DNA of 44,609 nt from an uncultured bacterium (GCA_905214625.1 CAJMMQ010000020.1:1-44609), one strand, 5' to 3'. Positions 32,747 through 42,226 are shown, numbered from the stretch's first letter. Program-made: numbers and translations. The notes: a model not told the origin generated them from the letters alone.

Positions 32747-33778
32747 ATGATAACACTATTGCTGGCGGCCGCCATGACGGTCGTGCCATGTGACAGCACC
32801 TCGGTTGCCGCAGACGACACCATAGCGGCTAAAGACAGACTTAAGGCCGAGGCTTACCGGCCCAAGCGCGAGATAGACAAGATACTTGATATGCGCGACA
32901 GCCGGGCGCGGAGCCGTATAGACACAAGCTATCTTGAGCGAACGCCGCAGCGCTTGCGTTTCAGGCTGACGTTTAACGCGTCTGGCTCCGACATACGCAC
33001 GCAGGGCATCAACGCCGACGGAAACTTCAGCACCGTGATGAAAGCGCAGAATAAATACACCGTAAGCCTCAGCGCATCTTACCGCGGATTGTCGCTCAGC
33101 GTGGCTATGAACCCTGCGCATCTTGCAGGCGAGAAGAAAGACTATGAGCTGAACATGAACGCCTACGGCAACAAGTTGGGCGCCGACGTGATATTCCATT
33201 CGGCAAAGACCTTCGAGGGCAGTGTCCACACTCAGCGCGGCGACATAAGCATACCGGCCGGACTGATAAGCCAGAACATGCTGACGCTCAACGCCTATTA
33301 CGCCTTTAACGGCCGCCGCTTCTCTTATCCGGCCGTGTTCAGCCAGTCGTGGATGCAAAAGCGCAGCTGCGGAAGCCTTATGCTCGGCGCCTCGTTCATG
33401 GGCGGAGTGCTCAAGGCGCGTCACGACGATGTCATAGACAATCCTGAGTCGAGGCTCAGCATAGCCTGCGCAGGTTTAGGCGTGGGCTACGGCTACAACC
33501 TTGTGCTGAGTTACGGATGGCTCATACATCTGTCGGCCCTGCCCGAAATTGTGGTCTACAGCCGAAGCCGGCTGACAACAGGCGACAGCCGTACCCGGAT
33601 GCCATACAGGTTTCCAAACATAATAGCCGTGGGGCGCATGGCCGTGATCCGGCATTTCGGCTGCTATTTCGCCGGGTTTACATCTGTTGTTAACACCTCG
33701 CAGCTTGGCGACCGCGACGAGCTGCTGCTGAACATCACCAAGTGGCGCGCACGCATCTTTATAGGTATAAAAATCTAA
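32747..33778 (+). CDS. DUF4421 family outer-membrane protein
   Basis: 343 aa. A short hydrophobic start (MITLLLAAAMTVVP) acts as signal peptide. Family features are RIDTSYLERTPQRLRFRLTFN, KYTVSLSASYRGLSLSVAMNP, SYPAVFSQSWMQKRSCGSLMLGASF and a barrel-like alternation to the end WRARIFIGIKI. DUF4421 proteins are Bacteroidetes beta-barrels of unknown role. It is divergent from the receptor gene with a 200-nt gap. An earlier non-ATG start giving a longer signal peptide cannot be excluded. Confidence 0.85.
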   Translation: MITLLLAAAMTVVPCDSTSVAADDTIAAKDRLKAEAYRPKREIDKILDMRDSRARSRIDTSYLERTPQRLRFRLTFNASGSDIRTQGINADGNFSTVMKAQNKYTVSLSASYRGLSLSVAMNPAHLAGEKKDYELNMNAYGNKLGADVIFHSAKTFEGSVHTQRGDISIPAGLISQNMLTLNAYYAFNGRRFSYPAVFSQSWMQKRSCGSLMLGASFMGGVLKARHDDVIDNPESRLSIACAGLGVGYGYNLVLSYGWLIHLSALPEIVVYSRSRLTTGDSRTRMPYRFPNIIAVGRMAVIRHFGCYFAGFTSVVNTSQLGDRDELLLNITKWRARIFIGIKI

Positions 33779-33957
33779 TGCGTGCCGGCCGGCTGTGCAT
33801 AGCGATACAGATGCTTTGGGGTATTGTTGTCAGCCGTCCTTTTTTGATTTTGTATACTTCAAACATACCTTTCACGAGTCTGCTCTTGGCAGGGTTGACT
33901 CTGCACATGTCAGCATCCTTAACAGGCAGATAGTTGTCCTGTTTCAGCAATAGCTAT

Positions 33958-34029
33958 CCTTTTATGTTGTAAAAGGCCATGTTTCGTAGTCTAAAAGCAT
34001 ACCTTTTGCAAGGCAAAAGATGGCCTTTT
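33958..34029. repeat. AAAAGG-type hairpin repeat, copy 3
   Basis: AAAAGGCCAT (33971-33980) pairs with ATGGCCTTTT (34020-34029). Between them is a second AAAAGCATACCTTTTGCAAGG block, and to the left CCTTTT (33958-33963) pairs with AAAAGG (33971-33976), so alternative folds are possible. TTTTTG follows (34032-34036), and it may end the DUF4421 transcript. Confidence 0.65.
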
Positions 34030-34091
34030 GTTTTTGTCGCTTTGTACAAGTTGGTTGAACAACGTTAAGACTCAGCAAATGTTATTTTTAT

Positions 34092-34126
34092 GATTTTCTC
34101 GACATGGCGGCTATGTTGAGAAAATC
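34092..34126. other. 14-bp hairpin upstream of the M16 peptidase gene
   Basis: GATTTTCTCGACAT (34092-34105) pairs with ATGTTGAGAAAATC (34113-34126), with one G-U, loop GGCGGCT. No T run follows. It lies about 260 nt before the promoter-like box of the next gene and could be a protein site, part of a small RNA or a repeat. Confidence 0.55.
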
Positions 34127-34382
34127 CTCATGCCTATCAGTTCGGTATAGGGTAAAAATCAGGCCAGATTATGATGTTCTATTTGTGATTAATGATTCTG
34201 TTTCAGTTTCCTGATGACAGCAAATGCCGAGTCTGCCGGACCGGAAATGTTGTTTATGTAACGGCAAAAAAATCTGTGGCGGCGTGTTTCTGTTGTTACG
34301 CTTTCAGCGATAATAAAGCTAAAATGACGTTAAAGGCGGTGAGTTTTTAAGGCACGGACGGTTAGGGTAAGGACAGATTTAT

Positions 34383-34390
34383 TATTTTTG
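34383..34390 (+). promoter_or_regulatory. -7 box of the M16 peptidase gene
   Basis: TATTTTTG matches TAnnTTTG, about 70 nt before the ATG at 34460. No good TTTG at -33. Confidence 0.5.
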
Positions 34391-34459
34391 TAGGAACATT
34401 ACAACCGGCGCGATGTGGCCTTAAAGGCTGCGTTGCGGCATAAACAAGATTATTATATT

Positions 34460-37357
34460 ATGAAAAAAACTGTTTTGCTTGTATTCTTAATGGCTTTGAC
34501 AAGTCTTGCGGCTAACTCTGAAGGCTATGGCGACAAGGCCATGCAGGTGAAGGAACTGAAGCTGAATAACGGACTTACGGTGTGGATTAACGAAGACCGC
34601 TCACTGCCAAAGGTGTTCGGTGCCGTGGTGGTGAAGGCCGGAGCTGCCGACTGTCCCAATACGGGTATCGCACACTATTTTGAACACATAATGTTTAAGG
34701 GCACCGACAAGATAGGTACCGTTGACTATGAGAAGGAACGGCCGTGGCTCGACTCCATTTCGGCCAAGTACGACCTTCTTGCGCAGACCACAGACACGGC
34801 GCGGCGCAGACAGATACAGGGCGACATAAACCGATTGGGGACTAAGGCCGCCGAATATGCCATACCCAACGAGTTCAGCAACCTCGTGTCGCGCTACGGA
34901 GGCTCGGGACTTAACGCCGCCACGAGTCTCGACTATACCGTATATTACAACACATTCCTGCCGCAGTATGTAAGCCAATGGGCCTCGCTCAACAGCGAGC
35001 GCCTTATAAGTCCCGTATTCCGTCTGTTTCAGAGCGAACTCGAAACCGTGTACGAGGAGAAGAACATGTATGCCGACAATGTGCTGATGAGTGCATACGA
35101 GCGTGTGATGGAGAACTTTTTCAGCGGTACGCCCTACGCCTATCCGATAGTAGGAAGCACTGAAAATCTGAAAAATCCGCGGCTGAGCGAGATGCGCGGC
35201 TTCTACGACAAATATTATGTGGCCGGAAACATGGCCCTGATACTTGCCGGCGACGTGTGCGCCGACTCAATAATGCCGTTGCTCGAGCAGACATTCGGAC
35301 GGATAAAGGCAGGCGAGGCTCCTGAACGGCAGACGTTCACGCCCGTGTCGCTTGCCTCACAGCCCGAAGTTAAGCTGCGCATACCTTACCCCATAGTTAA
35401 GGGCGAGCTTATGGCATTCCGCACCCCGCCGCACGGACATGCCGACGAGGCTGCGCTCGACTTGGCGGTAAGACTGCTGACAAATAATTTCGGCTCGGGC
35501 AAACTCGACTCTATAAGCAACGACGGCGATGCGTTGATGGCCATGGCCATGACTGCCTCGCTGAAGAATGCCGGTATAACTCTTGTGGCGGGAGTGCCGA
35601 GTTTGCCGTTCGGCTCGCGCAGAAAACTAATGCGCAAGTGCATGGAGCAGGTGGACAAGGTGAAGAATGGCGACTTTGGCGACGGCGACCTGCAGGCGCT
35701 GAAGATGGAAGCTGTGCGTGAACTGAAGCGTAAGCTGGAAGATGCCGACAAGCGCGGATGGATGATGGTTGAGGCTTACGGCAACGGCGAAAACTCGTGG
35801 GACGAGTATCTTTATCGTGAACAGGCTGTTTCTGATGTAACCCGTGATGATGTGATGCGCGTGGCTCACAAATATTTCAACGGCGAATATATGGACTTCG
35901 TGAAGAAATACGGCAGCTATCCTTCAGACAGGGTGTCGCAGCCGGGATATAAGCCCATGCCGGCAAAGAACATAACGTCGCAGTCTGCCTTTGCCGCCAT
36001 GCTCGACTCGATGAAGTATGAGCCCGTAGAGCCGCGCATAATCGACTTCGACCGCGACGCCTCGCGCATAAGCCTCGGCCGCATGGCAGAGCTTTATGCT
36101 GTCAAGAACGACATGAACGACGTGTTCACCCTGCAGCTTATTTACCACAAGGGAAAAGTGGCCGACCCTCGACTGGAGGTGGTTGAGGCATATGTCGACG
36201 TGCTCGGCACCGACTCGCTTACAAGTCAGCAGTTCAGGCGCGCCCTTCAGAACGTGGGAGCGACACTGGATTTCAGTGCAGGTAACAATTCGTTCATCAT
36301 ATCCATGCAGGGCTTTGAGCGCAATCTGGAGCCTTCGCTGAGGTTGCTTGCCCATTTTATGTCGTCGGTCAAGCCCGACAAAAAGCAGCTGAAGGAGATG
36401 AAACGTGCGTGGCGCCTGAGCGACATGGCGTTTGTAAAAGACAATTCAAGTCTGGCAAAGGCGGCGCTGTCGCGTATCAGTTACGGCAGCAGGTCGGCTT
36501 ACCTCAACCGTGTTACGGTCGGCGATGTCAAGAAGATGACGTCTGAAGAAATTATAGGGCTGTTTGACAGTTTGCAGAATGTGCAGCTCTCTGTGGTTTA
36601 TTGCGGAAACCGTGACATTGCGTCGGTGGGGCAGGATGTGAGCAGACTATTGCCCGTCGGCAGGGCATCAGAGCCATACGCCGACACATACAAGCCTCTT
36701 GTGCAGTATGACGCCCCGGTGGTGTATATATTCGACAATCCCAAGGCGCGCCAGTCCGTGGTTGCCACATACACGCCGCTTGATCCTGTGCCTGAGCAAG
36801 CCAGGCGTACCAGTCTGAAACTGTGGAGCCGCTATTTCGGCAGCGGCATGTCGTCGGTGATGTTTCAGGAGTTGCGCGAGCTGCGCTCATTTGCATATTA
36901 CGCCTACGGCACACCCGAAATTCCTTCGCCTGTGCTTCATGCCGATGCTCCCGTAGGCTTTATGACAATGATGGGCACTCAGGCCGACAAAACGATGGAT
37001 GCCGTGGCAACGCTCGACAGCTTGTTTATCGACATGCCCGTGCGTGACAAGAACATGAGTGATGCGCGCCTGTCTATGCTCAACGGCATAAACAACAGCT
37101 ATCCCTCGTTTCGTGAGATAGGTCAGACCATAGCCCTGTATCGTGCGCAAGGCTATAAGGCCGACCCGGATGCGGCCCTGGCAGAGTCGCTAAAAACCGT
37201 TACAGACAAAGATGTGTATGATTACTATAATAACAATGTGAAAGGCCGCCCCTATATTCTGGTGATTGTAGGCAACAAGGCCAAGCTCGACATGCAGAAA
37301 CTTTCAAAATACGGGAAGGTGACAGAATTAAAATTGGAGGAAATATACAGAAAGTAA
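34460..37357 (+). CDS. M16 family zinc metallopeptidase, two-domain (insulinase/PqqL-like)
   Basis: 965 aa from MKKTVLLVF, which gives a proper signal peptide; the frame is open 15 codons further up. The first half is the active M16 unit, with the inverted zinc motif HYFEH (His72, Glu75, His76) and the downstream ELETVYEEKN glutamate block. The second half is the inactive repeat, with FGSGMSSVMFQELRELRSFAYYAYG, the typical Arg/Tyr substrate-contact region. The protein is probably periplasmic or outer-membrane associated and degrades peptides. A polar insertion (about residues 88-145) interrupts the first domain, as in other Bacteroidetes members. It appears monocistronic. Confidence 0.93.
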   Translation: MKKTVLLVFLMALTSLAANSEGYGDKAMQVKELKLNNGLTVWINEDRSLPKVFGAVVVKAGAADCPNTGIAHYFEHIMFKGTDKIGTVDYEKERPWLDSISAKYDLLAQTTDTARRRQIQGDINRLGTKAAEYAIPNEFSNLVSRYGGSGLNAATSLDYTVYYNTFLPQYVSQWASLNSERLISPVFRLFQSELETVYEEKNMYADNVLMSAYERVMENFFSGTPYAYPIVGSTENLKNPRLSEMRGFYDKYYVAGNMALILAGDVCADSIMPLLEQTFGRIKAGEAPERQTFTPVSLASQPEVKLRIPYPIVKGELMAFRTPPHGHADEAALDLAVRLLTNNFGSGKLDSISNDGDALMAMAMTASLKNAGITLVAGVPSLPFGSRRKLMRKCMEQVDKVKNGDFGDGDLQALKMEAVRELKRKLEDADKRGWMMVEAYGNGENSWDEYLYREQAVSDVTRDDVMRVAHKYFNGEYMDFVKKYGSYPSDRVSQPGYKPMPAKNITSQSAFAAMLDSMKYEPVEPRIIDFDRDASRISLGRMAELYAVKNDMNDVFTLQLIYHKGKVADPRLEVVEAYVDVLGTDSLTSQQFRRALQNVGATLDFSAGNNSFIISMQGFERNLEPSLRLLAHFMSSVKPDKKQLKEMKRAWRLSDMAFVKDNSSLAKAALSRISYGSRSAYLNRVTVGDVKKMTSEEIIGLFDSLQNVQLSVVYCGNRDIASVGQDVSRLLPVGRASEPYADTYKPLVQYDAPVVYIFDNPKARQSVVATYTPLDPVPEQARRTSLKLWSRYFGSGMSSVMFQELRELRSFAYYAYGTPEIPSPVLHADAPVGFMTMMGTQADKTMDAVATLDSLFIDMPVRDKNMSDARLSMLNGINNSYPSFREIGQTIALYRAQGYKADPDAALAESLKTVTDKDVYDYYNNNVKGRPYILVIVGNKAKLDMQKLSKYGKVTELKLEEIYRK

Positions 37358-37363
37358 TTTTTT

Positions 37364-37470
37364 AATTCATAATTCACAATTCATAATTCATAATTGGGAA
37401 TGCTGATTTTAATTCATAATTATAAAGTGTAATCATAATTTTCCATTCTCAATTCTCCATTCTCAATTAT
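37364..37470. repeat. AT-rich AATTCATAATTCACAATT repeat tract
   Basis: AATTCATAATTCACAATTCATAATTCATAATT (37364-37395) and further copies are followed by two tandem 14-nt units CCATTCTCAATTCT (37443-37456) and CCATTCTCAATTAT (37457-37470). A similar AATTCATAATTCACAATTGG occurs near 42065. The tract lies between convergent gene ends. Confidence 0.65.
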
Positions 37471-37472
37471 AC

Positions 37473-37507
37473 AAAAAAATCCCGGCAAAACGCCGGGATT
37501 TTTTTGT
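37473..37507. terminator. bidirectional terminator between the M16 gene and mdh
   Basis: AAAAAAATCCCGGC (37473-37486) and GCCGGGATTTTTTT (37492-37505) form a perfect stem with A and T tails, suitable for both convergent genes. Confidence 0.92.
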
Positions 37508-37516
37508 ATAAATAAA

Positions 37517-38509
37517 TTAAAGGTTCGGGTTAATCTTGTTCCACTCAGAGATTTCAGGAACGATGTTCAGAGTAACCAGCTCGTCGCGCATCTTGCAGAG
37601 GTGCTCATAGCTTGCGTCGAGTTTAGCGTTCTCCTCAGCAGTTCCCTGCGGCATCTCATAGTGAGCGCCTGTTGTGTCGAGAGTAGTTTTCATAGCCATC
37701 ATGATGTGGTTGTACTTCTCGTTAGAAACATAAGTTCCAACAGGGAAACGGAAAGGCTCGCCACCCATCACGGCACGGATCATCTCAACAGAGAGGTAAG
37801 CCGGGCTCTGGAATGAAGAACGTCCGCGAAGCTCGATAATCTTTGCGCCACCCTTAGTAACGTCGACCTTCATCTGCTCCCACTCCTCGTTTGTAAACTC
37901 AGGTGTGCCGATGATATCTGTCAGAGGTTTGCCGTCGATGGTTACGTGTGAGCCGAATACAGCCATCTGCTCTCCGTGACCGCCGTATGTGGCGCATCCT
38001 TTGATTTCGCTCTGCATAACGTTGAATTTCTTAGCAAGAGCGCTTTGCAGACGTGTAGAGTCGAGGGCTGCAAGAGTTGTAACCTGTGACGGTTTCAGAC
38101 CAGAGTACAGCAGAGTTACAAGACCTGTAAGGTCAGCCGGGTTGAAGATAATAACAACGTGCTTAACGTCAGGGCAGTATTCTTTGATGTTCTTGCCAAG
38201 ACCTTCTGCAATCTCGCAGTTGCCTTTCAGCAGGTCTTCACGTGTCATGCCTGCCTTACGTGGAGCACCGCCTGAAGAGATGATATACTTAGCGTTAGTG
38301 AAAGCCTCTTTTACATCAGTTGTAGCAGTTATCTTCACATCGCCGAAGCCGCTCTGGCGCATTTCCTCTGCAACGCCTTCCGGTGAGAACACGTCATAAA
38401 GGCAGATGTCGTTTGTCAGACCCATTGTGAGGGCTGTTTGAACCATGTTAGAACCAATCATTCCGGCTGCGCCGACGATTGTCAGTTTTTCGTTAGTTAA
38501 GAATTTCAT
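37517..38509 (-). CDS. mdh: malate dehydrogenase
   Basis: 330 aa. It oxidises malate to oxaloacetate with NAD (or the reverse in fermenting Bacteroidales). Seen: the nucleotide-binding VGAAGMIGSN at residues 12-21, SSGGAPRKAGMTREDLL, the catalytic-type ATYGGHGEQMAVFG with His, and the Arg-containing ALDSTRLQ segment. The sequence belongs to the Bacteroidales type that differs from proteobacterial enzymes. It has a TAACTTTG box (minus strand 38571-38564) about 55 nt upstream and shares the terminator with the M16 gene. It is divergent from the aminopeptidase gene. Confidence 0.95.
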   Translation of the reverse strand: MKFLTNEKLTIVGAAGMIGSNMVQTALTMGLTNDICLYDVFSPEGVAEEMRQSGFGDVKITATTDVKEAFTNAKYIISSGGAPRKAGMTREDLLKGNCEIAEGLGKNIKEYCPDVKHVVIIFNPADLTGLVTLLYSGLKPSQVTTLAALDSTRLQSALAKKFNVMQSEIKGCATYGGHGEQMAVFGSHVTIDGKPLTDIIGTPEFTNEEWEQMKVDVTKGGAKIIELRGRSSFQSPAYLSVEMIRAVMGGEPFRFPVGTYVSNEKYNHIMMAMKTTLDTTGAHYEMPQGTAEENAKLDASYEHLCKMRDELVTLNIVPEISEWNKINPNL

Positions 38510-38563
38510 AATAACCTGTGTTTTATTGTTAAGACATTCAATTGTCCTTGATTATATCTTTTG

Positions 38564-38571
38564 CAAAGTTA
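38564..38571 (-). promoter_or_regulatory. -7 box of mdh
   Basis: TAACTTTG on the minus strand matches TAnnTTTG; it leaves a leader of about 50 nt before the mdh ATG. The -33 element is not clear. Confidence 0.55.
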
Positions 38572-38610
38572 GTAAAAAGAATGGATATAAAATATTTATT
38601 CTTATTTTAG

Positions 38611-38642
38611 TTTGTTATTAAATTTAAAAAGACGTATCTTTG
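38611..38642 (+). promoter_or_regulatory. promoter of the aminopeptidase P gene
   Basis: TTTG (38611-38614), 20 nt, TATCTTTG (38635-38642) is a full consensus, about 30 nt before the ATG at 38673. Confidence 0.75.
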
Positions 38643-38672
38643 TAATGTCTATTTTGCAAAATCTTATTCATT

Positions 38673-40460
38673 ATGACTAACACTATTATAGAAAAGAGGC
38701 TTGCCGCCCTGCGCGAGGTGATGAAACAGGAGAGTATCGACGCTTTTATTTTTCCTTCTACCGACCCGCACAACGGCGAATATGTGCCCGAACACTGGGA
38801 GGGGCGCAAGTGGATATCAGGCTTCAACGGCTCGGCCGGCACGGCTGTTGTTACGATGAATGCCGCCGCGCTGTGGACCGACTCTCGTTATTTCCTTGCC
38901 GCTGCCGAGCAGCTCGAAGGCACGGAGTTTAAACTGATGAAGGAACGCGTTGAGGGCACGCCGTCGATAATAAAGTGGCTTGGTATGAAACTGTCGTTCG
39001 TTTCGAGTCCTGTTGTGGGCGTAGACGGTATGGTTAACTCTGAGGCGTCGGTTGCCGAACTCGTTGCCGGACTGAGGGCTGAAGGCGGAATAACCGTAAG
39101 AACCAACTTTGATCCGCTGGAGCGTATATGGACCGACCGTCCGCCGGTGCCGCAAAACAAGATTAGCATTCATCCGCTTGAGTATGCCGGAGAGACGTGC
39201 GCTTCGAAGCTGGAGCGCATACGCGCAAGGCTGAAAGATATGCACGCCTATGGTATGCTTGCCGCCGCGCTCGACGACATAGCCTGGACGCTCAACCTGC
39301 GCGGCTCTGATGTCCACTGCAATCCAGTGTTTGTGTCGTATCTTTTAATAACGCCACGCCATGCCACGCTGTTCGTTGACAGCGCCAAGCTCACCGACGA
39401 TGTGCGTGAGTATCTGAAGGGCGAGGGCGTAGACACCGCCAATTATAATAAGGTGAAGGACGCTCTGGCTGCATATTCTGAATATAACATACTGCTCGAC
39501 CCGTGCGAGATAAACCATACGCTGTTCAGTGCGGTGAGATGCGAGAAGGTTACGCAGCCGTCGCCCATACCATATATGAAGGCCGTTAAGAACAGTGCCG
39601 AGATAGAAGGCTTCCGCCGCGCCATGCTGCGCGACGGCGTTGCGCTGGTGAAGTTTCTGCGCTGGCTTAAGCCTGCCGTTGAGGCCGGCGGCGAAACTGA
39701 GATTAGCGTCGACCGCAAGCTGACATCGCTGCGCGCGGAGCAGAAGCTGTTTAAGGACATATCGTTCGACACCATTGCCGCTTATCAGGAGCACGGAGCC
39801 GTTGTTCACTATGAGGCAACGCCCGAAACCGACGTTCCGCTGCGTCCCGAAGGGCTTATTCTGATAGATTCGGGCGCGCAGTATCTCGACGGAACCACCG
39901 ACATAACGCGCACAATAGCCCTGGGCGATGTAACCGAGGAGCAGAAACTCGTCTATACGCTTGTGCTGAAAGGCCACATACAGCTGGAGCTTTGCAAGTT
40001 TCCGCGCGGTGCCAGCGGCACACAGCTCGATGCGCTCGCCCGCAAAGATATGTGGCGCTACGGCTTCAACTACATGCACGGCACGGGCCACGGCGTAGGC
40101 TCATATCTCAATGTCCACGAAGGTCCCCATCAGATACGCATGGAATATAAGCCTGCACCGCTCGTTGAAGGCATGACCGTTACCGACGAGCCGGGCATAT
40201 ATCTTGCCGGACGCTTTGGCGTGAGGATAGAGAACACGCTGCTCATAGTGCCGTATCGCGACACCGAGTTTGGCTCGTTCCTCGGTTTCGAGTCGCTTAC
40301 GCTCTGTCCGATAGACCTCGCTCCGGTTAAGAAAGAGATGCTGTTGCCTGAAGAAAAAGAGTGGCTCAACGCATACCACCGCACCGTCTACGACCGCCTT
40401 TCGCCGCATCTCGAAGACGAAGACCGCGAGTGGCTGGCATCGGCTTGTGCCGAAATCTGA
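38673..40460 (+). CDS. Xaa-Pro aminopeptidase (aminopeptidase P family, M24B)
   Basis: 595 aa, the long three-domain form. Two creatinase-like N-terminal domains (starting AALREVMKQESIDAFIFPSTDPHNGEY...) precede a pita-bread catalytic domain. The five metal ligands are visible: Asp399 in IDSGAQY, Asp410 in TTDITRT, His473 in GTGHGVG, Glu506 in TDEPGIY and Glu520 in RIENTL. It removes the first residue from peptides with Pro in second place. No signal peptide, so probably cytoplasmic. It has its own promoter and terminator. Confidence 0.95.
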   Translation: MTNTIIEKRLAALREVMKQESIDAFIFPSTDPHNGEYVPEHWEGRKWISGFNGSAGTAVVTMNAAALWTDSRYFLAAAEQLEGTEFKLMKERVEGTPSIIKWLGMKLSFVSSPVVGVDGMVNSEASVAELVAGLRAEGGITVRTNFDPLERIWTDRPPVPQNKISIHPLEYAGETCASKLERIRARLKDMHAYGMLAAALDDIAWTLNLRGSDVHCNPVFVSYLLITPRHATLFVDSAKLTDDVREYLKGEGVDTANYNKVKDALAAYSEYNILLDPCEINHTLFSAVRCEKVTQPSPIPYMKAVKNSAEIEGFRRAMLRDGVALVKFLRWLKPAVEAGGETEISVDRKLTSLRAEQKLFKDISFDTIAAYQEHGAVVHYEATPETDVPLRPEGLILIDSGAQYLDGTTDITRTIALGDVTEEQKLVYTLVLKGHIQLELCKFPRGASGTQLDALARKDMWRYGFNYMHGTGHGVGSYLNVHEGPHQIRMEYKPAPLVEGMTVTDEPGIYLAGRFGVRIENTLLIVPYRDTEFGSFLGFESLTLCPIDLAPVKKEMLLPEEKEWLNAYHRTVYDRLSPHLEDEDREWLASACAEI

Positions 40461-40543
40461 TGCCGTGAATCTTGCTTTTTATTGATTTACAGGCTAAAAT
40501 ATGTAACATAACACCTCATCGGCAGTTGTTTTCCTGTATTTTT

Positions 40544-40598
40544 ATAAGCGGAAGTCGTCCTTTAAGGAATATCTTGGGGCGACTTCCGCTTATTTTTA
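40544..40598 (+). terminator. terminator of the aminopeptidase P gene
   Basis: ATAAGCGGAAGTCG (40544-40557) and CGACTTCCGCTTAT (40580-40593) form a perfect 14-bp stem followed by TTTTTATT. Confidence 0.88.
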
Positions 40599-41187
40599 TT
40601 CCTACGATGTGCATGACATAAGGCACGTGCTCATGATTTGAAACATCGTTAGCTCATCAGGCATTTTTCTGCTCAAAGTGTCATCACAAAAATGTCAGGA
40701 TTTTCTGCCGAAATAGAAAAAGGAGAGCGCTTTTATGGCTTGCATCGGTAAAGCATATTTACATTATCATGCAAAAGGCATGCTTTTGAAAAATTACTTG
40801 GCCACTTTTTAGTGGAAAATGCCCCGCTTTTAAGACGAAAACAGACCTGTTTTTTTATTGAAATAATAGCTTTTTTGTCCGAAATGGGACAAAAAATGTT
40901 GCACATATTGCTGGGTTTTGCTGTAACGCATTGTAACACACCGGCTTACGTTTGCACGCGAAAACTGCCCGAATTTTCGTCCAACTGATTTTAATTTTCA
41001 GATATCGCAGTATGAGAGCGTCAAAGAAAATCAAAAAGAAAGCCAAGTTCGTTTTTATACAGCAATGTGATTTTGACTTAATATTCTTCCTTCATGAAAT
41101 ATTACGGCCGTGCTTTGGTAAGTTATGAAAGTAAATATAAATCTCAAAAATAATGTGCTTAAATTTAGAATAAAAGAAAAATATTAT
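40599..41187. other. gene-free spacer with small palindromes
   Basis: No convincing gene. It holds CAAAAGGCATGCTTTTG (40772-40788), possibly a reduced copy of the AAAAGG hairpin family. It also holds a hairpin TTTTTTGTCC/GGACAAAAAA (40871-40880 with 40887-40896). Further AAAAG/CTTTT fragments lie between 40789 and 40850. The rest is AT-rich. Confidence 0.5.
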
Positions 41188-41195
41188 TATATTTG
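41188..41195 (+). promoter_or_regulatory. -7 box of the small beta-barrel gene
   Basis: TATATTTG matches TAnnTTTG, with TTTA (41164-41167) 20 nt before it as a near -33 element. Confidence 0.55.
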
Positions 41196-41273
41196 TAAAA
41201 TATTGTCAAGCTGATTCTGTCAGACCATGTGTCCTGACTGCTGGTGTGGAATTTTAATCATTATAAAAATAGT

Positions 41274-42047
41274 ATGAAAAAACTTTTTGCTTTAATTGCT
41301 GTCTTTCTTATGCCTTTGACAGCATTTTCGCAGCGTCAGGTAGGCGAATTTTCTTTGCAGCCAAAGATAGGACTAACTTTTTCTGATGTAAGCGGCATTG
41401 ACAATACTGCGTATAAAGCTGGGATAAAGGCAGGAGTGGAGGCCGAATATATGGCTACAAAATGGCTCGGAGTAACTTTGGGACTTGATTATTCGGAGCG
41501 CGGATGCGGTTTCGACAAGTTTACGTGGATGTATGCCTATTTAAAAACACCTTTGGATGCAGGAAAGGGGCAGGTAGGCGACGGCGAATCAGAATATAGC
41601 GAAGTTAAATTTAAGCAAGACGACGGCGACGGGCATAAAGTGAAGCTTTCTTACCTCAGTGTGCCTATGATGGCTAACTTTTATATATATAAAGGTCTGG
41701 CCGTTAAAACCGGAGTGCAGGTGGACTTCCTGCTGAGCACAAAATATCCAAGAGCATGTAAAGAGATATTTGACGGACAACCGTGGGACGGCAAATATAC
41801 AGACATAAAAGACCGTTGCCGTAAAGTAGATGTTACCATACCCCTGGGACTCTCGTATGAATACAAACGTTTCGTACTTGATGCAAGATATGAATTTGGA
41901 CTGCTCGACATAAAAGATGACGGGATTGTGACGGAAAATATTTCAACCGACGGAACCAGTCTTTTCATGGAGCGTTACTTCATTGACGGCAAATTGAAGC
42001 GTTCTTCTGCTTTCACGCTGACGCTCGGCTACCGACTGGGGCTTTAA
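41274..42047 (+). CDS. outer-membrane beta-barrel protein, porin family
   Basis: 257 aa from MKKLFALIAVFLMPLTAFSQ, a clean signal peptide; the frame is open 10 codons further up. The mature part alternates in strands: FSLQPKIGLTFSDVSG, KAGIKAGVEAEYMATKWLGVTLGLDYSERG, LSYLSVPMMANFYIYKGLAVKTGVQVDFLLS, IPLGLSYEYKRFVLDARYEFGL and FTLTLGYRLGL. This is the OMP_b-brl type of small barrel, of unknown specific role. It is isolated, with long AT-rich leaders and a repeat cluster downstream. Confidence 0.85.
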   Translation: MKKLFALIAVFLMPLTAFSQRQVGEFSLQPKIGLTFSDVSGIDNTAYKAGIKAGVEAEYMATKWLGVTLGLDYSERGCGFDKFTWMYAYLKTPLDAGKGQVGDGESEYSEVKFKQDDGDGHKVKLSYLSVPMMANFYIYKGLAVKTGVQVDFLLSTKYPRACKEIFDGQPWDGKYTDIKDRCRKVDVTIPLGLSYEYKRFVLDARYEFGLLDIKDDGIVTENISTDGTSLFMERYFIDGKLKRSSAFTLTLGYRLGL

Positions 42048-42061
42048 CCCGGAGCTGTAGT

Positions 42062-42127
42062 CACAATTCATAATTCACAATTGGCTACGCCGAACTACGT
42101 TTCACAATTGACTACGCCGAACTACGT
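42062..42127. repeat. AATTCATAATTCAC element with a duplicated 27-bp unit
   Basis: TTCACAATTGGCTACGCCGA (first 20 bases of the unit at 42074-42100) is repeated directly at 42101-42127 with one difference (GG to GA). A partial third copy TTCAtatg follows, and the AT-rich AATTCATAATTCACAATT motif precedes. It lies between the barrel gene and the rpsU promoter. Confidence 0.7.
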
Positions 42128-42226
42128 TTCATATGCTCAATAAAACGTTTTGCAGGGGTAAATTAACCTCTGAAAGTCAGACAGATGTGAAAATTAAAGA
42201 CTTTTCGTTGAAAAAGCCGCTGAATA

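Larger units (their letters stand above)
33779..34382. other. gene-free spacer with two hairpins
   Basis: No convincing gene. It contains the hairpin repeat at 33958-34029 and a separate 14-bp hairpin at 34092-34126. The remaining sequence is AT-rich with no recognised signal other than the -7 box that follows. Confidence 0.5.

Noticed and set aside
38817..40091. Two long minus-strand frames opposite the aminopeptidase P gene
   Set aside because: No motifs and shadow-like composition; the plus strand has all five M24 metal ligands.
40733..41046. Two overlapping minus-strand frames in the spacer before the small beta-barrel gene
   Set aside because: They run through AT-rich palindromic sequence, have odd composition and no start signals.
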